From Flavobacterium alkalisoli (GTDB lineage Bacteria > Bacteroidota > Bacteroidia > Flavobacteriales > Flavobacteriaceae): a stretch of DNA of 64,000 nucleotides. Location of the stretch: contig NZ_CP042831.1 in assembly GCF_008000935.1 (NCBI RefSeq), positions 496,001 through 560,000 on the forward strand, written 5' to 3'. Both the position numbers and the translations under genes were made by a program. The notes below the pieces were generated by a model. That model saw nothing but the letters and a program-made list of their open reading frames with translations, had not been told where the DNA came from and searched no databases. Positions 31,947 through 40,324 of the stretch are shown here, in pieces. Numbering within the stretch: the stretch's first letter is position 1; the number at the start of each line of letters is the position of its first letter.

Positions 31947-32876
31947 ATGAATTCTTTTTTCAACATTCAATTTGGTGAGTTTAATGAATCTTCTCCTAAT
32001 TGGTTCGACTGGTTTTCCTTAATCATCAACATAATTGTTAGTGCCGCAAGTATATTGTTAGCTTTTTATTTAGCAGAAAGGATATACAAAAAGGAAAAAA
32101 AAGACAAGGAAAAGGACAACCTTGACTTACTTAATTCTGAAGTAGATCTATTTGAAAATAGCTTAATCGAACTAAATGTAGCTATAAAATCTCAAATAAA
32201 GGATTTAGAAGAATATGTTGAACAAAAGAATTTCTCATTAAAGTTTCACCCTGATATACAAGTAGATTTTCTACAATTTATTGATGTGAAATTTTTATAC
32301 AAAAAAGAAGGTCTTCAAAACTCAGAATCTATCCAAAAAACAAATCGATTACTAACAAATCTTTACACTCTTTATGACTTTAGAAAATCTCTAAGAGATG
32401 AATTAAGAACATATATTAAAAAATATAATTATCATGAATCAAAATTTTATCTATATAGAATGCTTTTACACACAAAATATTTTGAGTTATGCAATAAGAG
32501 AAATATAGACGTCAAAATTGAACAGGGAATAAAAAAATGGAGCTTTAATGACGATGATAATTTTATGAAATCCTACACATCTCTGATAAATAAAACCTTA
32601 GCTGATGAAGAAATAATGTCAGGCGGAAGTCTTATATCACGTGAAGAATTAACAAAAAAATTTATTATCCCATTGGCGAAAATTTCATATGAACATATGC
32701 CTGAAGATTATAACGCAATAGAAGTGAATGAAATCGCAAACCAAGTGATTGCAGCACATCGTGACATGGAAGAAGTCACAGAAAAGCATTTTAATGCCAT
32801 TAACTCCTATTTGACAAACTTGAATATAATAACCAAAAATATTGAAGCATATCTACCTAATATTCAAACAATCTAA
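31947..32876 (+). CDS. Unknown AT-rich membrane protein with long cytoplasmic helical domain
   Basis: The frame is open further upstream to a TTG at 31866, but that lies inside the rng terminator, so ATG 31947 (309 residues) is chosen. Residues about 18-42 form one or two membrane segments (WFSLIINIIVSAASILLAFYLAE). A very basic/acidic coiled-coil stretch follows (KKEKKDKEKDNLDLLNSEVD), then about 230 residues of predicted helices. The base composition is visibly more AT-rich than the neighbouring housekeeping genes. No family recognised. The layout of short N-terminal anchor plus helical body recalls some phage-defence or stress proteins, but nothing specific supports that. Confidence 0.75.
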   Translation: MNSFFNIQFGEFNESSPNWFDWFSLIINIIVSAASILLAFYLAERIYKKEKKDKEKDNLDLLNSEVDLFENSLIELNVAIKSQIKDLEEYVEQKNFSLKFHPDIQVDFLQFIDVKFLYKKEGLQNSESIQKTNRLLTNLYTLYDFRKSLRDELRTYIKKYNYHESKFYLYRMLLHTKYFELCNKRNIDVKIEQGIKKWSFNDDDNFMKSYTSLINKTLADEEIMSGGSLISREELTKKFIIPLAKISYEHMPEDYNAIEVNEIANQVIAAHRDMEEVTEKHFNAINSYLTNLNIITKNIEAYLPNIQTI

Positions 32877-32918
32877 TACTCGTCAAAATGTATCATACTC
32901 CCCCACTTTTGTATAAGT

Positions 32919-32970
32919 CCTAAGGTAGGTGCCCTACATAACTTTGTATCATCAATATTAAATGATACAA
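32919..32970 (+). promoter_or_regulatory. Promoter and palindromic operator of the short-chain dehydrogenase gene
   Basis: TTG (32919-32921) and TAACTTTG (32939-32946) are 17 bases apart. TTGTATCAT (32944-32952) and ATGATACAA (32962-32970) form a 9-base inverted repeat that overlaps the -7 element and the expected transcription start. A further half-site, TGTATCAT, lies at 32889-32896. Confidence 0.7.
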
Positions 32971-32972
32971 CA

Positions 32973-33794
32973 ATGAGCAAAACAATTTTTATAACAGGTG
33001 CTTCAAGAGGATTTGGACGCCTTTGGGCAGAGGCCTTTTTAAACCGTGGTGACAAAGTGGTTGCCACAGCAAGAAATACACAATCGCTTAACGGACTGAA
33101 AGAAAAATACGGTGATGCTGTGCTAACACTTCAACTTGACGTAAACAACCGCGAACAAAGTTTTGCAGCAATAAACCAGGCTAAAGAACATTTTGGCACA
33201 ATAGACGTAGTGATTAATAATGCCGGATACGGATTGTTTGGAACTATTGAGGAAACCAGCGAGGAAGATGCACGCCAACAGATTGAAACCAACGTATTCG
33301 GACTACTTTGGGTTACTCAGGCAGCACTTCCTGTTATGAGAGCACAGGGACACGGACACATCATTCAGGTATCAAGTGTACTTGGTATTACTACCCTTCC
33401 TAACTTAGGCATTTACAACGCTTCTAAATTTGCCGTGGAAGGCCTTAGCGAAACCTTAGCTGCCGAAGTAAAAGATTTCGGAATCAACATCACATTAGTA
33501 GAACCAAATGGTTTTGCTACCGAATGGGCTGGTACCTCTGCTAAACAATCAGAAACAATACCTGCTTACGACCAGGTAAGAGCCGCATTTAACGAAGACA
33601 TGAGCGACACCGATATTTTTGGTATCCCGGAAGCTACTACACCTGCAATACTTAAACTGGTAGACGCACAAACACCACCGCTTCGACTGTTTTTAGGCAA
33701 AGTAGCGCTGCCATGGGCAAAACAAACCTATGAACAGCGTATTAACGAATGGGAAGAGTGGGATGCTGTTGCATCTGCAGCTCACGGAAAATAA
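32973..33794 (+). CDS. Short-chain dehydrogenase/reductase
   Basis: This is a 273-residue classical SDR. The cofactor loop is TGASRGFG at residues 8-15, the structural NNAGYG motif is near 82, the catalytic Ser is in QVSSVLG, and the catalytic pair lies in YNASK near 152. The Arg after the first glycine loop suggests NADP. Substrate unknown. The promoter carries a palindromic operator, so expression is probably regulated. The AraC regulator starts 69 bases downstream in the same direction and may be part of the circuit, although HxlR- or TetR-type regulators also use such palindromes. Confidence 0.94.
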   Translation: MSKTIFITGASRGFGRLWAEAFLNRGDKVVATARNTQSLNGLKEKYGDAVLTLQLDVNNREQSFAAINQAKEHFGTIDVVINNAGYGLFGTIEETSEEDARQQIETNVFGLLWVTQAALPVMRAQGHGHIIQVSSVLGITTLPNLGIYNASKFAVEGLSETLAAEVKDFGINITLVEPNGFATEWAGTSAKQSETIPAYDQVRAAFNEDMSDTDIFGIPEATTPAILKLVDAQTPPLRLFLGKVALPWAKQTYEQRINEWEEWDAVASAAHGK

Positions 33795-33825
33795 TTTCAC
33801 ATTGTTTTTTACTAACTTTACACTA

Positions 33826-33842
33826 GCACCCGCAATGGGTGC
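33826..33842. promoter_or_regulatory. Small hairpin between SDR and AraC genes
   Basis: GCACCC and GGGTGC pair over GCAAT just upstream of the AraC start. There is no T-run, so it is not an intrinsic terminator. Confidence 0.35.
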
Positions 33843-33863
33843 CGGTGTTTATCTTTAAAGGTT

Positions 33864-34760
33864 ATGAAACATTTTAAAAGCCTGAGCGAATTTAACCGAC
33901 AGAACGGTTTTCCGCCACCCGAAAATCCTTTATTAAGTTTAGTAGAATGTAAGGGTTTAGATACCTGTTCTTTAATCAGGGAAGAGTTTACCAGCGATTT
34001 TTATGCAATAATGTTCAAAAAAATGAAATCGGGAGTGGTACTGTATGGCCGTACAAAATATGATCATGATAATGGCTCGTTATCATTTATTAAACCCCGA
34101 CAGATTATACAGCTGGACAATATTGAACTGGAAGAAAACGGTTTTATTATCTATATACACGAAGATTATCTTAATGGCCACAGCCTGCATTCTGAAATAA
34201 AGAAATATGGCTTCTTTGAGTATGAGGCTAATGAGGCATTGCATCTTTCCGCTCGTGAAGAACAGATAATCTGGGATCTTTTCTTCAGGATACAGGCAGA
34301 GTACAACAATACTACCGACGAGTATAGCCGGGACATTATCTTAACGCATATTGATTCCATACTTAAATATTCGCAACGCTTTTATAAAAGGCAGTTTATA
34401 AACCGTACCCAGCTTTCGGGTAAAACGATATCAAAATTCAATGAACTGCTGAGCTCTTATTTTGAGGACGGACAACTAAAGGAAAACGGGCTGCCAACGG
34501 TTAAAACTATGGCTGATTCCCTTAACCTTTCTCCCCGCTACTTAAGCGACATGCTTAGGCAGGAAACCGGAAAAACGGCTATAGACCTTATTCATATCCA
34601 TCTTATAACCGAAGCCAAGCACATGCTCCAGGCATCGGAAAACACGGTAGCAGAAATTGCTTATCACCTTGGTTTCGAAAATCCGCCTTACTTTACAAGG
34701 CTCTTTAAAAAAGAGGCAGGATTGACACCAAATGAATACCGTAAACAGTTACTCAATTAA
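33864..34760 (+). CDS. AraC-family transcriptional regulator
   Basis: This is a 298-residue soluble regulator. The N-terminal 150 residues form a cupin-like sensing domain (FYAIMFKKMKSGVVLYGR, SLSFIKPRQIIQL). The C-terminal 100 residues are the AraC DNA-binding domain: MADSLNLSPRYLSDMLRQETG is the first helix-turn-helix, and VAEIAYHLGFENPPYFTRLFKKEAG the second. It lies downstream of the SDR gene and ends at a hairpin at 34777. Regulators of this type in Bacteroidota often control adjacent SDR or reductase genes. Ligand unknown. Confidence 0.95.
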   Translation: MKHFKSLSEFNRQNGFPPPENPLLSLVECKGLDTCSLIREEFTSDFYAIMFKKMKSGVVLYGRTKYDHDNGSLSFIKPRQIIQLDNIELEENGFIIYIHEDYLNGHSLHSEIKKYGFFEYEANEALHLSAREEQIIWDLFFRIQAEYNNTTDEYSRDIILTHIDSILKYSQRFYKRQFINRTQLSGKTISKFNELLSSYFEDGQLKENGLPTVKTMADSLNLSPRYLSDMLRQETGKTAIDLIHIHLITEAKHMLQASENTVAEIAYHLGFENPPYFTRLFKKEAGLTPNEYRKQLLN

Positions 34761-34776
34761 TAGTCTACATATAACA

Positions 34777-34802
34777 AAGCCGCTAAAAGCGGCTTATTTT
34801 TT
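34777..34802 (+). terminator. Intrinsic terminator after the AraC gene
   Basis: AAGCCGC and GCGGCTT pair over TAAAA, followed by ATTTTTT. Confidence 0.85.
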
Positions 34803-34892
34803 ACCCAAACACCCCCTTTTTTTGTCCCAGCTGCCTCCTTACGTTTTAATTTGATTTTCAGAACTTTGAATATCTGAATAAAACATACAGCC

Positions 34893-35447
34893 ATGAGAAA
34901 ATTAACCATGTACAACTTTATTACCCTTAACGGTTTCTATAAAGGATTAAATGAAGACATAAGCTGGCACAGGCACGGCGGTGAAGAGGAAGGTTTTTCT
35001 GTAGACAGCCTTCAGCAGGATAATATGCTCTTATTTGGCAGGGTTACTTACCAAATGATGGCTTCCTTTTGGCCTACCCCAATGGCTATGGAAAGTATGC
35101 CCGATGTTGCTACAGGAATGAACAATGCCGAGAAGATAGTATTTTCCAAGTCACTTGATAAAGCCGAGTGGCAAAACACCCGTATTATAAACGGTGATAT
35201 AATTGAGGAAATAAAAAAACTGAAACAGCAGCCGGGTAAAGACATGACCATACTAGGCAGCGGCAGCATTGTTACACAGTTTGCCGAAGCCGGGCTTATA
35301 GATGGTTATGAAATTATGATAGACCCTGTAGCCATAGGTAACGGCACACCCATTTTTAACGGCATAAGCAACAATTTAAACCTGATGCTTACCAATTCAA
35401 AAGTATTTAAAAGCGGAGTGATACTGTTAAGCTATGTCCCTCTGTAA
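34893..35447 (+). CDS. Dihydrofolate reductase-like / RibD C-terminal domain protein
   Basis: This 184-residue protein has the DHFR/RibD-reductase fold pattern. It contains MYNFITLNGFYKG near the N-terminus, MLLFGRVTYQMMASFWP in the NADPH-binding region, KIVFSKSLDKAEWQNTRII and TILGSGSIVTQFAEAGLIDGYEIMIDPVAIGNGTPIF. Such proteins are usually annotated as dihydrofolate reductase family but their substrates are unknown; genuine folate reduction is unlikely without the deaminase or folate-pocket residues. It ends directly against the convergent lipoprotein gene, with no bases or hairpin between the two stops. Confidence 0.92.
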   Translation: MRKLTMYNFITLNGFYKGLNEDISWHRHGGEEEGFSVDSLQQDNMLLFGRVTYQMMASFWPTPMAMESMPDVATGMNNAEKIVFSKSLDKAEWQNTRIINGDIIEEIKKLKQQPGKDMTILGSGSIVTQFAEAGLIDGYEIMIDPVAIGNGTPIFNGISNNLNLMLTNSKVFKSGVILLSYVPL

Positions 35448-35903
35448 TTACTCTGTAGTTTCAAGGCTTATTCCTAAAGCAATAACATTAGGCAGATAAG
35501 GTCCGTTGACTTCATGCACTACCTTTATTGTATATTTACCTTTAGTAAAGTTTTGTGTTGCTATAGTTTGTGTCAGGTCACAAACATCACCCAGGCAATC
35601 ACCCAGATCCTCACCTGCCTCATTCTTTAAAAGAAGGACTTCAGGAATCGTAACCTGTGCCTCCCCTTCTTTTATCATATACAACTTAACAGGAACTTTG
35701 TCGTAACCCGGTTCAAAAACATAAGAAAAAAACAAGTCCAGTTTTGCTTTTTCAACATCTTCAGTTAATTCAAAACTAAAGGTTTTTGCATCATCTGCTG
35801 CCCATCGGTTATCAGGAAAATCGTTGATTTTTTCACTATATAGGGAAAATTTAGCGCAGGAAGTTAAAAGCAACAAAGGAAGAAGAAGCAGTAGTTTTTT
35901 CAT
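35448..35903 (-). CDS. GldH-like lipoprotein
   Basis: This 151-residue lipoprotein has a lipobox at Cys16 (LLLLTSC). The mature part is beta-rich and reminiscent of the gliding lipoprotein GldH: YSEKINDFPDNRWAADD, a strand ladder, GEDLGDCLGDVCDL, and a C-terminal GPYLPNVIALGISLE. The pattern of an NRW near the start, GDC...CDL in the middle and a glycine-rich final strand is what I recall of GldH. The gene is about 9 kb from gldD/gldE in an accessory area, so a paralogue is as likely as GldH itself. Upstream is the palindrome ATTGGTTAACCAAT (35925-35938). Confidence 0.6.
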   Translation of the reverse strand: MKKLLLLLPLLLLTSCAKFSLYSEKINDFPDNRWAADDAKTFSFELTEDVEKAKLDLFFSYVFEPGYDKVPVKLYMIKEGEAQVTIPEVLLLKNEAGEDLGDCLGDVCDLTQTIATQNFTKGKYTIKVVHEVNGPYLPNVIALGISLETTE

Positions 35904-35924
35904 AAGACTTAGTATTGACTAATA

Positions 35925-35938
35925 ATTGGTTAACCAAT
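35925..35938. promoter_or_regulatory. Palindrome between GldH-like and AraC genes
   Basis: ATTGGTTAACCAAT is a perfect 14-base palindrome, 22 bases upstream of the lipoprotein start and just after the end of the AraC gene. Possible operator; the AraC protein encoded next to it is a candidate. Confidence 0.35.
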
Positions 35939-35962
35939 ATAATCAAATTATTTAAACCGTAC

Positions 35963-36835
35963 TTATTTAATGACCGATTTAAGCTCTTTGCGGTACTGCG
36001 AAGCACTCTTGCCCGTAAACTCCTTGAATGCCTTATTAAAATGGCTGAAATTATTAAACCCGCTTTCATAACATACCTCGGTAATGCCAATAGGTTTTTC
36101 GGCAAGCAGTTTTGAAGCATGTACAACACGGTATTCATTTACAAAACGGGTAAAGGTCTTATTGGTTATCTTTTTAAAATAACGGCAAAAAGAAGGCACG
36201 GTCATACTCACCCTCTCGGCTACCTCATCTAACGGAATAGGTTCCTTAAAATGATCTTTTACATAATTAAATATGGTATTTAGCCTGTCGTTATCCTGAA
36301 CCTGCATTTCCATAGACAGCCCCTGTGCATTTAAAACCTTATAATCGGCTGCGTCTTCCAGTTCGTTAAGTACCTCAAGCAGCCCCAATAGTCTTTCAAA
36401 GTAAGGTTTATCATTAAGTGCCTCTATTTTATGGCCCAGTTTCTTTTTGGTCTCTTCGCCAAAAGCAAGTCCTCCCCTTGCCCTGTCAAACAAATGCTGA
36501 ACATTCTTCATTTCCGGAATCTCTAAAAAACCTTCCCCTAAAAAATCTGGCTTCATCTGTATTACGGTTTCATTACGGTTTCCGGTAGTGGTGTCGGTAA
36601 ATCCGCAGTGCGGCAGGTTACTCCCTATTAGTATCAGATCACCATCGGTATAATAAGAAAGGTGTGTGCCTATCTGTCGCTTACCTGAACCCCCGTTTAC
36701 AAACACCAGTTCTATTTCGGGGTGATAATGCCAAACGTGTGCTTTACTATTTTCATTCTGCATGTATTTAGAATAACAAAACGAACTCCCAAAGGGAGGT
36801 TCTATAACTTCAAAAGTGGGTTTAAGCGTTTTCAT
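35963..36835 (-). CDS. AraC-family regulator with cupin sensor domain
   Basis: This 290-residue protein has an N-terminal cupin (HVWHYHPEIELVFVNGGSGKRQIG, with His residues of the cupin motif) and a linker. The C-terminal AraC domain is about 190-285: LDEVAERVSMTVPSFCRYFKKITN and ITEVCYESGFNNFSHFNKAFKEFTG. It reads toward the GldH-like lipoprotein gene, 59 bases away. Cupin-AraC proteins commonly sense sugars or small metabolites. Promoter at 36858. Confidence 0.95.
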   Translation of the reverse strand: MKTLKPTFEVIEPPFGSSFCYSKYMQNENSKAHVWHYHPEIELVFVNGGSGKRQIGTHLSYYTDGDLILIGSNLPHCGFTDTTTGNRNETVIQMKPDFLGEGFLEIPEMKNVQHLFDRARGGLAFGEETKKKLGHKIEALNDKPYFERLLGLLEVLNELEDAADYKVLNAQGLSMEMQVQDNDRLNTIFNYVKDHFKEPIPLDEVAERVSMTVPSFCRYFKKITNKTFTRFVNEYRVVHASKLLAEKPIGITEVCYESGFNNFSHFNKAFKEFTGKSASQYRKELKSVIK

Positions 36836-36857
36836 GTCAACATCATTTTTCTCTTTG

Positions 36858-36865
36858 CAAATTTA
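36858..36865 (-). promoter_or_regulatory. Predicted promoter of the cupin-AraC gene
   Basis: Minus-strand TAAATTTG is an exact -7 element. A TTG about 22 bases upstream is a possible -33 element. Confidence 0.55.
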
Positions 36866-37020
36866 CCTAAATATTATGCATTTTTACCAAAATTAACACT
36901 AAAACGTTGTAGTAAAGTTAATATAGCATATAAATATGAAAATTATGTGGTAATAGCCAGGACTAAAACACACTAATTTAGCATCATAGAAAAAGATGTA
37001 GAACCTTAAGACTTTTAATT

Positions 37021-37605
37021 ATGAAAAATTTTGCGAAAATTGGTTTAGCCGTAGCAGTTTTATTAACTACGTTCGGTGTACGTGCAGGTGAATATGATTT
37101 TTCACTGAAGGTAACTAACGAAACAGGAAAAAAAGTAAGTTTTTCTGTTATTGATGCAGAAACAGTAAATTTCTCTATATACAATACTAACGAAGAGTTG
37201 TTATTTAACGAACAGGTATCGGGCCCTAACGCTATTAACAGGACTTATGACCTTTCGGCTTTCCCTGAAGGAACCTATTACCTTGAGGCAGAAACAGCTG
37301 CTAAAGTTGCACGTTACGAAATTACTGTTGTAAACCAGACAGCTACAATCTCTAAAACTGCTATCGAAGAAACATATAAGCCGGTTATCACTAAAAAAGG
37401 TGATTATATCACTGTAACTGTACCTGGTGATGTAAAAACCCCTGTAAACATTACACTATACGATCAGCACAACGGAGAGCTTTACAACGAGACTGTAAAA
37501 GGTAACGTTGCTAAGAAGTTCAACACAAGTAAAATATTCTCTAAAGAGTTCACTTTTGTAATTAGTTACAACGACAAAATGTTCTCTGAAACAGTTTCAA
37601 AATAA
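37021..37605 (+). CDS. Small secreted protein with two Ig-like beta modules
   Basis: This 194-residue protein has a signal peptide ending near GVRAG (residue 21). The mature part reads as two similar beta-sandwich modules. One is about 25-105, with NFSIYNTNEELLFNEQVSGP. The other is about 125-194, with NITLYDQHNGELYNETVKGN. The shared pattern (N-I-x-L/I-Y-x3-x-E-L-x-N-E) suggests an internal duplication. No enzyme motif, and no C-terminal type IX sorting domain. Relatives are common and unnamed in flavobacteria. The promoter region has only a near-consensus element (TAATTTAG). Confidence 0.8.
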   Translation: MKNFAKIGLAVAVLLTTFGVRAGEYDFSLKVTNETGKKVSFSVIDAETVNFSIYNTNEELLFNEQVSGPNAINRTYDLSAFPEGTYYLEAETAAKVARYEITVVNQTATISKTAIEETYKPVITKKGDYITVTVPGDVKTPVNITLYDQHNGELYNETVKGNVAKKFNTSKIFSKEFTFVISYNDKMFSETVSK

Positions 37606-37664
37606 ACCCATAATTAGTTCTGAATAAATGCGGCAGCTTCCTTTACAGGGAGCTGTTTTGCTTT

Positions 37665-37958
37665 TTAACAGGTTACACCACTGCTTAAAAGAATAAGAAA
37701 TAGTTGTAAAACCGCCAAAGCAAGCGGCAGAAAAAACAACAATAAACATACCCATATATAATATCCTCTATCTTTAATAACATGCAATATTATTAGGGTT
37801 AAGTTAATTACCGCCGATGCTATAAAACATACAAGGTAATAAATAGCAAAAGCATAATTAGTGCTTGGTTTAAGAAATGCTATCGGAAATAAAAAAAGTA
37901 AAAATTCTGCAAGCAGAATCTTCTGACTAATGGATTTTAGATTTTGTGATATTATCAT
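37665..37958 (-). CDS. Small hypothetical membrane protein coupled to pbpC
   Basis: This 97-residue protein has three predicted membrane segments and few charged residues. Its ATG overlaps the pbpC stop codon by one base (TAATG), indicating translational coupling. It is the last gene of the alpha-2-macroglobulin-pbpC row. I do not recognise a family; a role linked to the cell-envelope pair is only positional. Confidence 0.65.
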   Translation of the reverse strand: MIISQNLKSISQKILLAEFLLFLFPIAFLKPSTNYAFAIYYLVCFIASAVINLTLIILHVIKDRGYYIWVCLLLFFLPLALAVLQLFLILLSSGVTC

Positions 37959-40324
37959 TACTTGTTTATAAATTCAACCTTTCTTTTTATTTCATTACCC
38001 TCCTCATCGGTTATTGTTAAATAATAAGTTCCTGTTTGTGCCGTTACGGCCATTTCATGAAACGTTTGGGTTTCTCCCAGATATTTATCCCCCAAATACC
38101 AAAACAGCTTTGCATTAGGCACAGTATGGGCCGCTTTGAATATAACAGGCTGAATTTCGCCGTTAAAATCTTTGGTGAGATATACTTTACTGTCTTCCTT
38201 AGGATAGATAAAATCCATAGTACTGCCCGACGACCCTTTACAGTCTTCCCGGAAAGGCGGCAACGCTATATAATCCAGATGGTTGCTGCGGTAGTACCAT
38301 TCCATTACAGGAGGAAGCACAAACCACGGCTTGGTCACCATATTATCCACACTCTCACATCCGCTGTTTACCTGATATTTTTCTGAAACATCAAGATGCA
38401 CCAAACGATGATACGGACATGCTTCTGTTTGTTTCTCGCTTAAAGGGATCCATTGCTTAACCGTAGGGCAAAACTGCCCTGCCAGATGTCCGCTTGCGCT
38501 GCATACCTCAACCTCTTCCAGATCATCATAAGGAGTAGCGAACCATTTTTGCCTTGGCAGCAGGTTAAATACATCAAATAGCACAGGGGCCGCACTCCCT
38601 ACACCTGTAAGCGTTGGCCTTCCTTCTCCCGATGCGTTTCCAACCCACACACCTACCACATATCTTGAGTTGGTACCTATAGCCCAGGCATCACGGCTAC
38701 CAAAGCTGGTTCCTGTTTTCCATGCTATTTCCAGCGACGAATCATAAAACTTCCAGGCTTCATCCCCTTCAGGGCGGTTAACTTCCTTCATGGCATTATA
38801 GGTAAGCCATATAGACCCTGCTCCTAATACGGGCTTGTTATATACTTCCTTACCAAAGTCATTTTTAAGGCTGCTGTCCCAGTTAAGATTGGCAAATTCA
38901 TTTTGCCTGTATTTTGCCTGATGTGTCGTAAAATAATTGAGCGTAGAGCTCATACCGGCATAAGCACGGCATAAATCCCAAAGGTTAGACTCCGCACCTC
39001 CTAAAATAAGGGATAACCCGTAATGATTAGGATGCTCCTTAATATCCGAAAGTTTAAACTTTTGAAGCTGCTCATAAAAATGGTATACCCCATAATCCCT
39101 TAGCATCAATACCGCAGGCACATTTAACGACCTTGCAAGCGCCCTTTGCGCCGGAACGGCACCATCATAAGTGAGATCATAATTCTTAGGGCTATAACCC
39201 GCTATCTGCGTAGGAACATCTGGTATTAAAGTGTTAGGCAATAACTCTCCCGAATTAAGCATAGAGGCAAACAGCAAAGGCTTAAGTATACTTCCCGTAC
39301 TTCTCGCTGCAGGTATTATATCCACATCCTTTTGGTGTGCCATGTCGGTAGGGGAATTACCCACATAAGCCATAACATTTCGGGTTTGCACATCCACAAC
39401 CAGTATAGCAAGGTTATAAACCTCTGTCTGTTTATATTCCTGATAATATCTTGCAGCTATCTGGTTTACCCTTGACTGCAGGTTATTATTTACTGTAGTC
39501 TTTATACGCTGCCCCTCGTGTGTTTTAGCAATATTCTGTAACAGATGCTGTGCCGACTGAGGCAGGTCAAATGGTTTTTGAGGCAACTCCTCCAGCAAAG
39601 ACAGCTCATAGGTTTCCTTATCTATTACACCCTCATCTTTAAGTTTTTTAAGGAGCCTGTTACGTTTATCCAAAAGCTGTTTCTGATTCCTACCCGGATA
39701 GATAAGGCTGGGAGCATTAGGCAATACTGCAAGTGTGGCGGTCTCTGCCCAGCTAAGCTGATGTGGCTGAACGCCAAAGTAGCGCCAGGACGCCATTTCA
39801 AGCCCTACTACATTACCTCCGTAAGGGGCATGTGCAGCATATAGGTTAAGTATCTCGTCTTTACTATATCTAAACTCGAGTCGGGTAGCCAGTATGATCT
39901 CTATAAATTTTTCGAAGTAAGTACGTTTTTCATCTCCCCTGGAAAGGCGTATTACCTGCTGGGTAAGCGTACTTCCTCCTCTCACTACCCTCCCTGCCTT
40001 ATGATTTTGTCTTGCAGCCTTTACAATCGCTACCGGATTAAATCCGGGGTGGCTGTAAAAATGCTGGTCTTCAAAATAAACAATGCATTGTTTAAACTTA
40101 TAGGGCACACTATCCTGCGCCGGAAAACGCCATTGACCGTCCGTTGCTATACGGGCAGCCAACAAATCGCCTTCGGTACTTTCTATAACCGTAGAATAAG
40201 GCTCTTTAAAAAGAGTTGAGGGAAGGCAAAAATAGTATAGAAGCAGCAGGATAAAACTTACTCCAAGTTTTATCCTGCGCTTTTTAATCCAATTGATTAT
40301 TGCTGTTTTTCTACTTTCACCCAT
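37958..40324 (-). CDS. pbpC: Penicillin-binding protein 1C (bifunctional-type)
   Basis: This is a 788-residue membrane-anchored peptidoglycan synthase. A membrane segment lies near residues 18-35. The glycosyltransferase domain has EDQHFYSHPGFNP and RGGSTLTQQVIRLSRG. The transpeptidase domain has the nucleophile in STGSILKPL near 341 and KTGTS near 536. The C-terminal domain (about 690-788) is the PBP1C-specific extension (FIYPKEDSKVYLTKDFNG). It overlaps the upstream alpha-2-macroglobulin gene by 28 bases. The two form a known pair in which the macroglobulin traps proteases entering through envelope breaches while PBP1C repairs the wall. Confidence 0.97.
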   Translation of the reverse strand: MGESRKTAIINWIKKRRIKLGVSFILLLLYYFCLPSTLFKEPYSTVIESTEGDLLAARIATDGQWRFPAQDSVPYKFKQCIVYFEDQHFYSHPGFNPVAIVKAARQNHKAGRVVRGGSTLTQQVIRLSRGDEKRTYFEKFIEIILATRLEFRYSKDEILNLYAAHAPYGGNVVGLEMASWRYFGVQPHQLSWAETATLAVLPNAPSLIYPGRNQKQLLDKRNRLLKKLKDEGVIDKETYELSLLEELPQKPFDLPQSAQHLLQNIAKTHEGQRIKTTVNNNLQSRVNQIAARYYQEYKQTEVYNLAILVVDVQTRNVMAYVGNSPTDMAHQKDVDIIPAARSTGSILKPLLFASMLNSGELLPNTLIPDVPTQIAGYSPKNYDLTYDGAVPAQRALARSLNVPAVLMLRDYGVYHFYEQLQKFKLSDIKEHPNHYGLSLILGGAESNLWDLCRAYAGMSSTLNYFTTHQAKYRQNEFANLNWDSSLKNDFGKEVYNKPVLGAGSIWLTYNAMKEVNRPEGDEAWKFYDSSLEIAWKTGTSFGSRDAWAIGTNSRYVVGVWVGNASGEGRPTLTGVGSAAPVLFDVFNLLPRQKWFATPYDDLEEVEVCSASGHLAGQFCPTVKQWIPLSEKQTEACPYHRLVHLDVSEKYQVNSGCESVDNMVTKPWFVLPPVMEWYYRSNHLDYIALPPFREDCKGSSGSTMDFIYPKEDSKVYLTKDFNGEIQPVIFKAAHTVPNAKLFWYLGDKYLGETQTFHEMAVTAQTGTYYLTITDEEGNEIKRKVEFINK

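Noticed and set aside
34893..35447. True dihydrofolate reductase for folate metabolism
   Set aside because: The sequence fits the RibD-C/DHFR-like branch, and classic FolA substrate-pocket residues are not evident.
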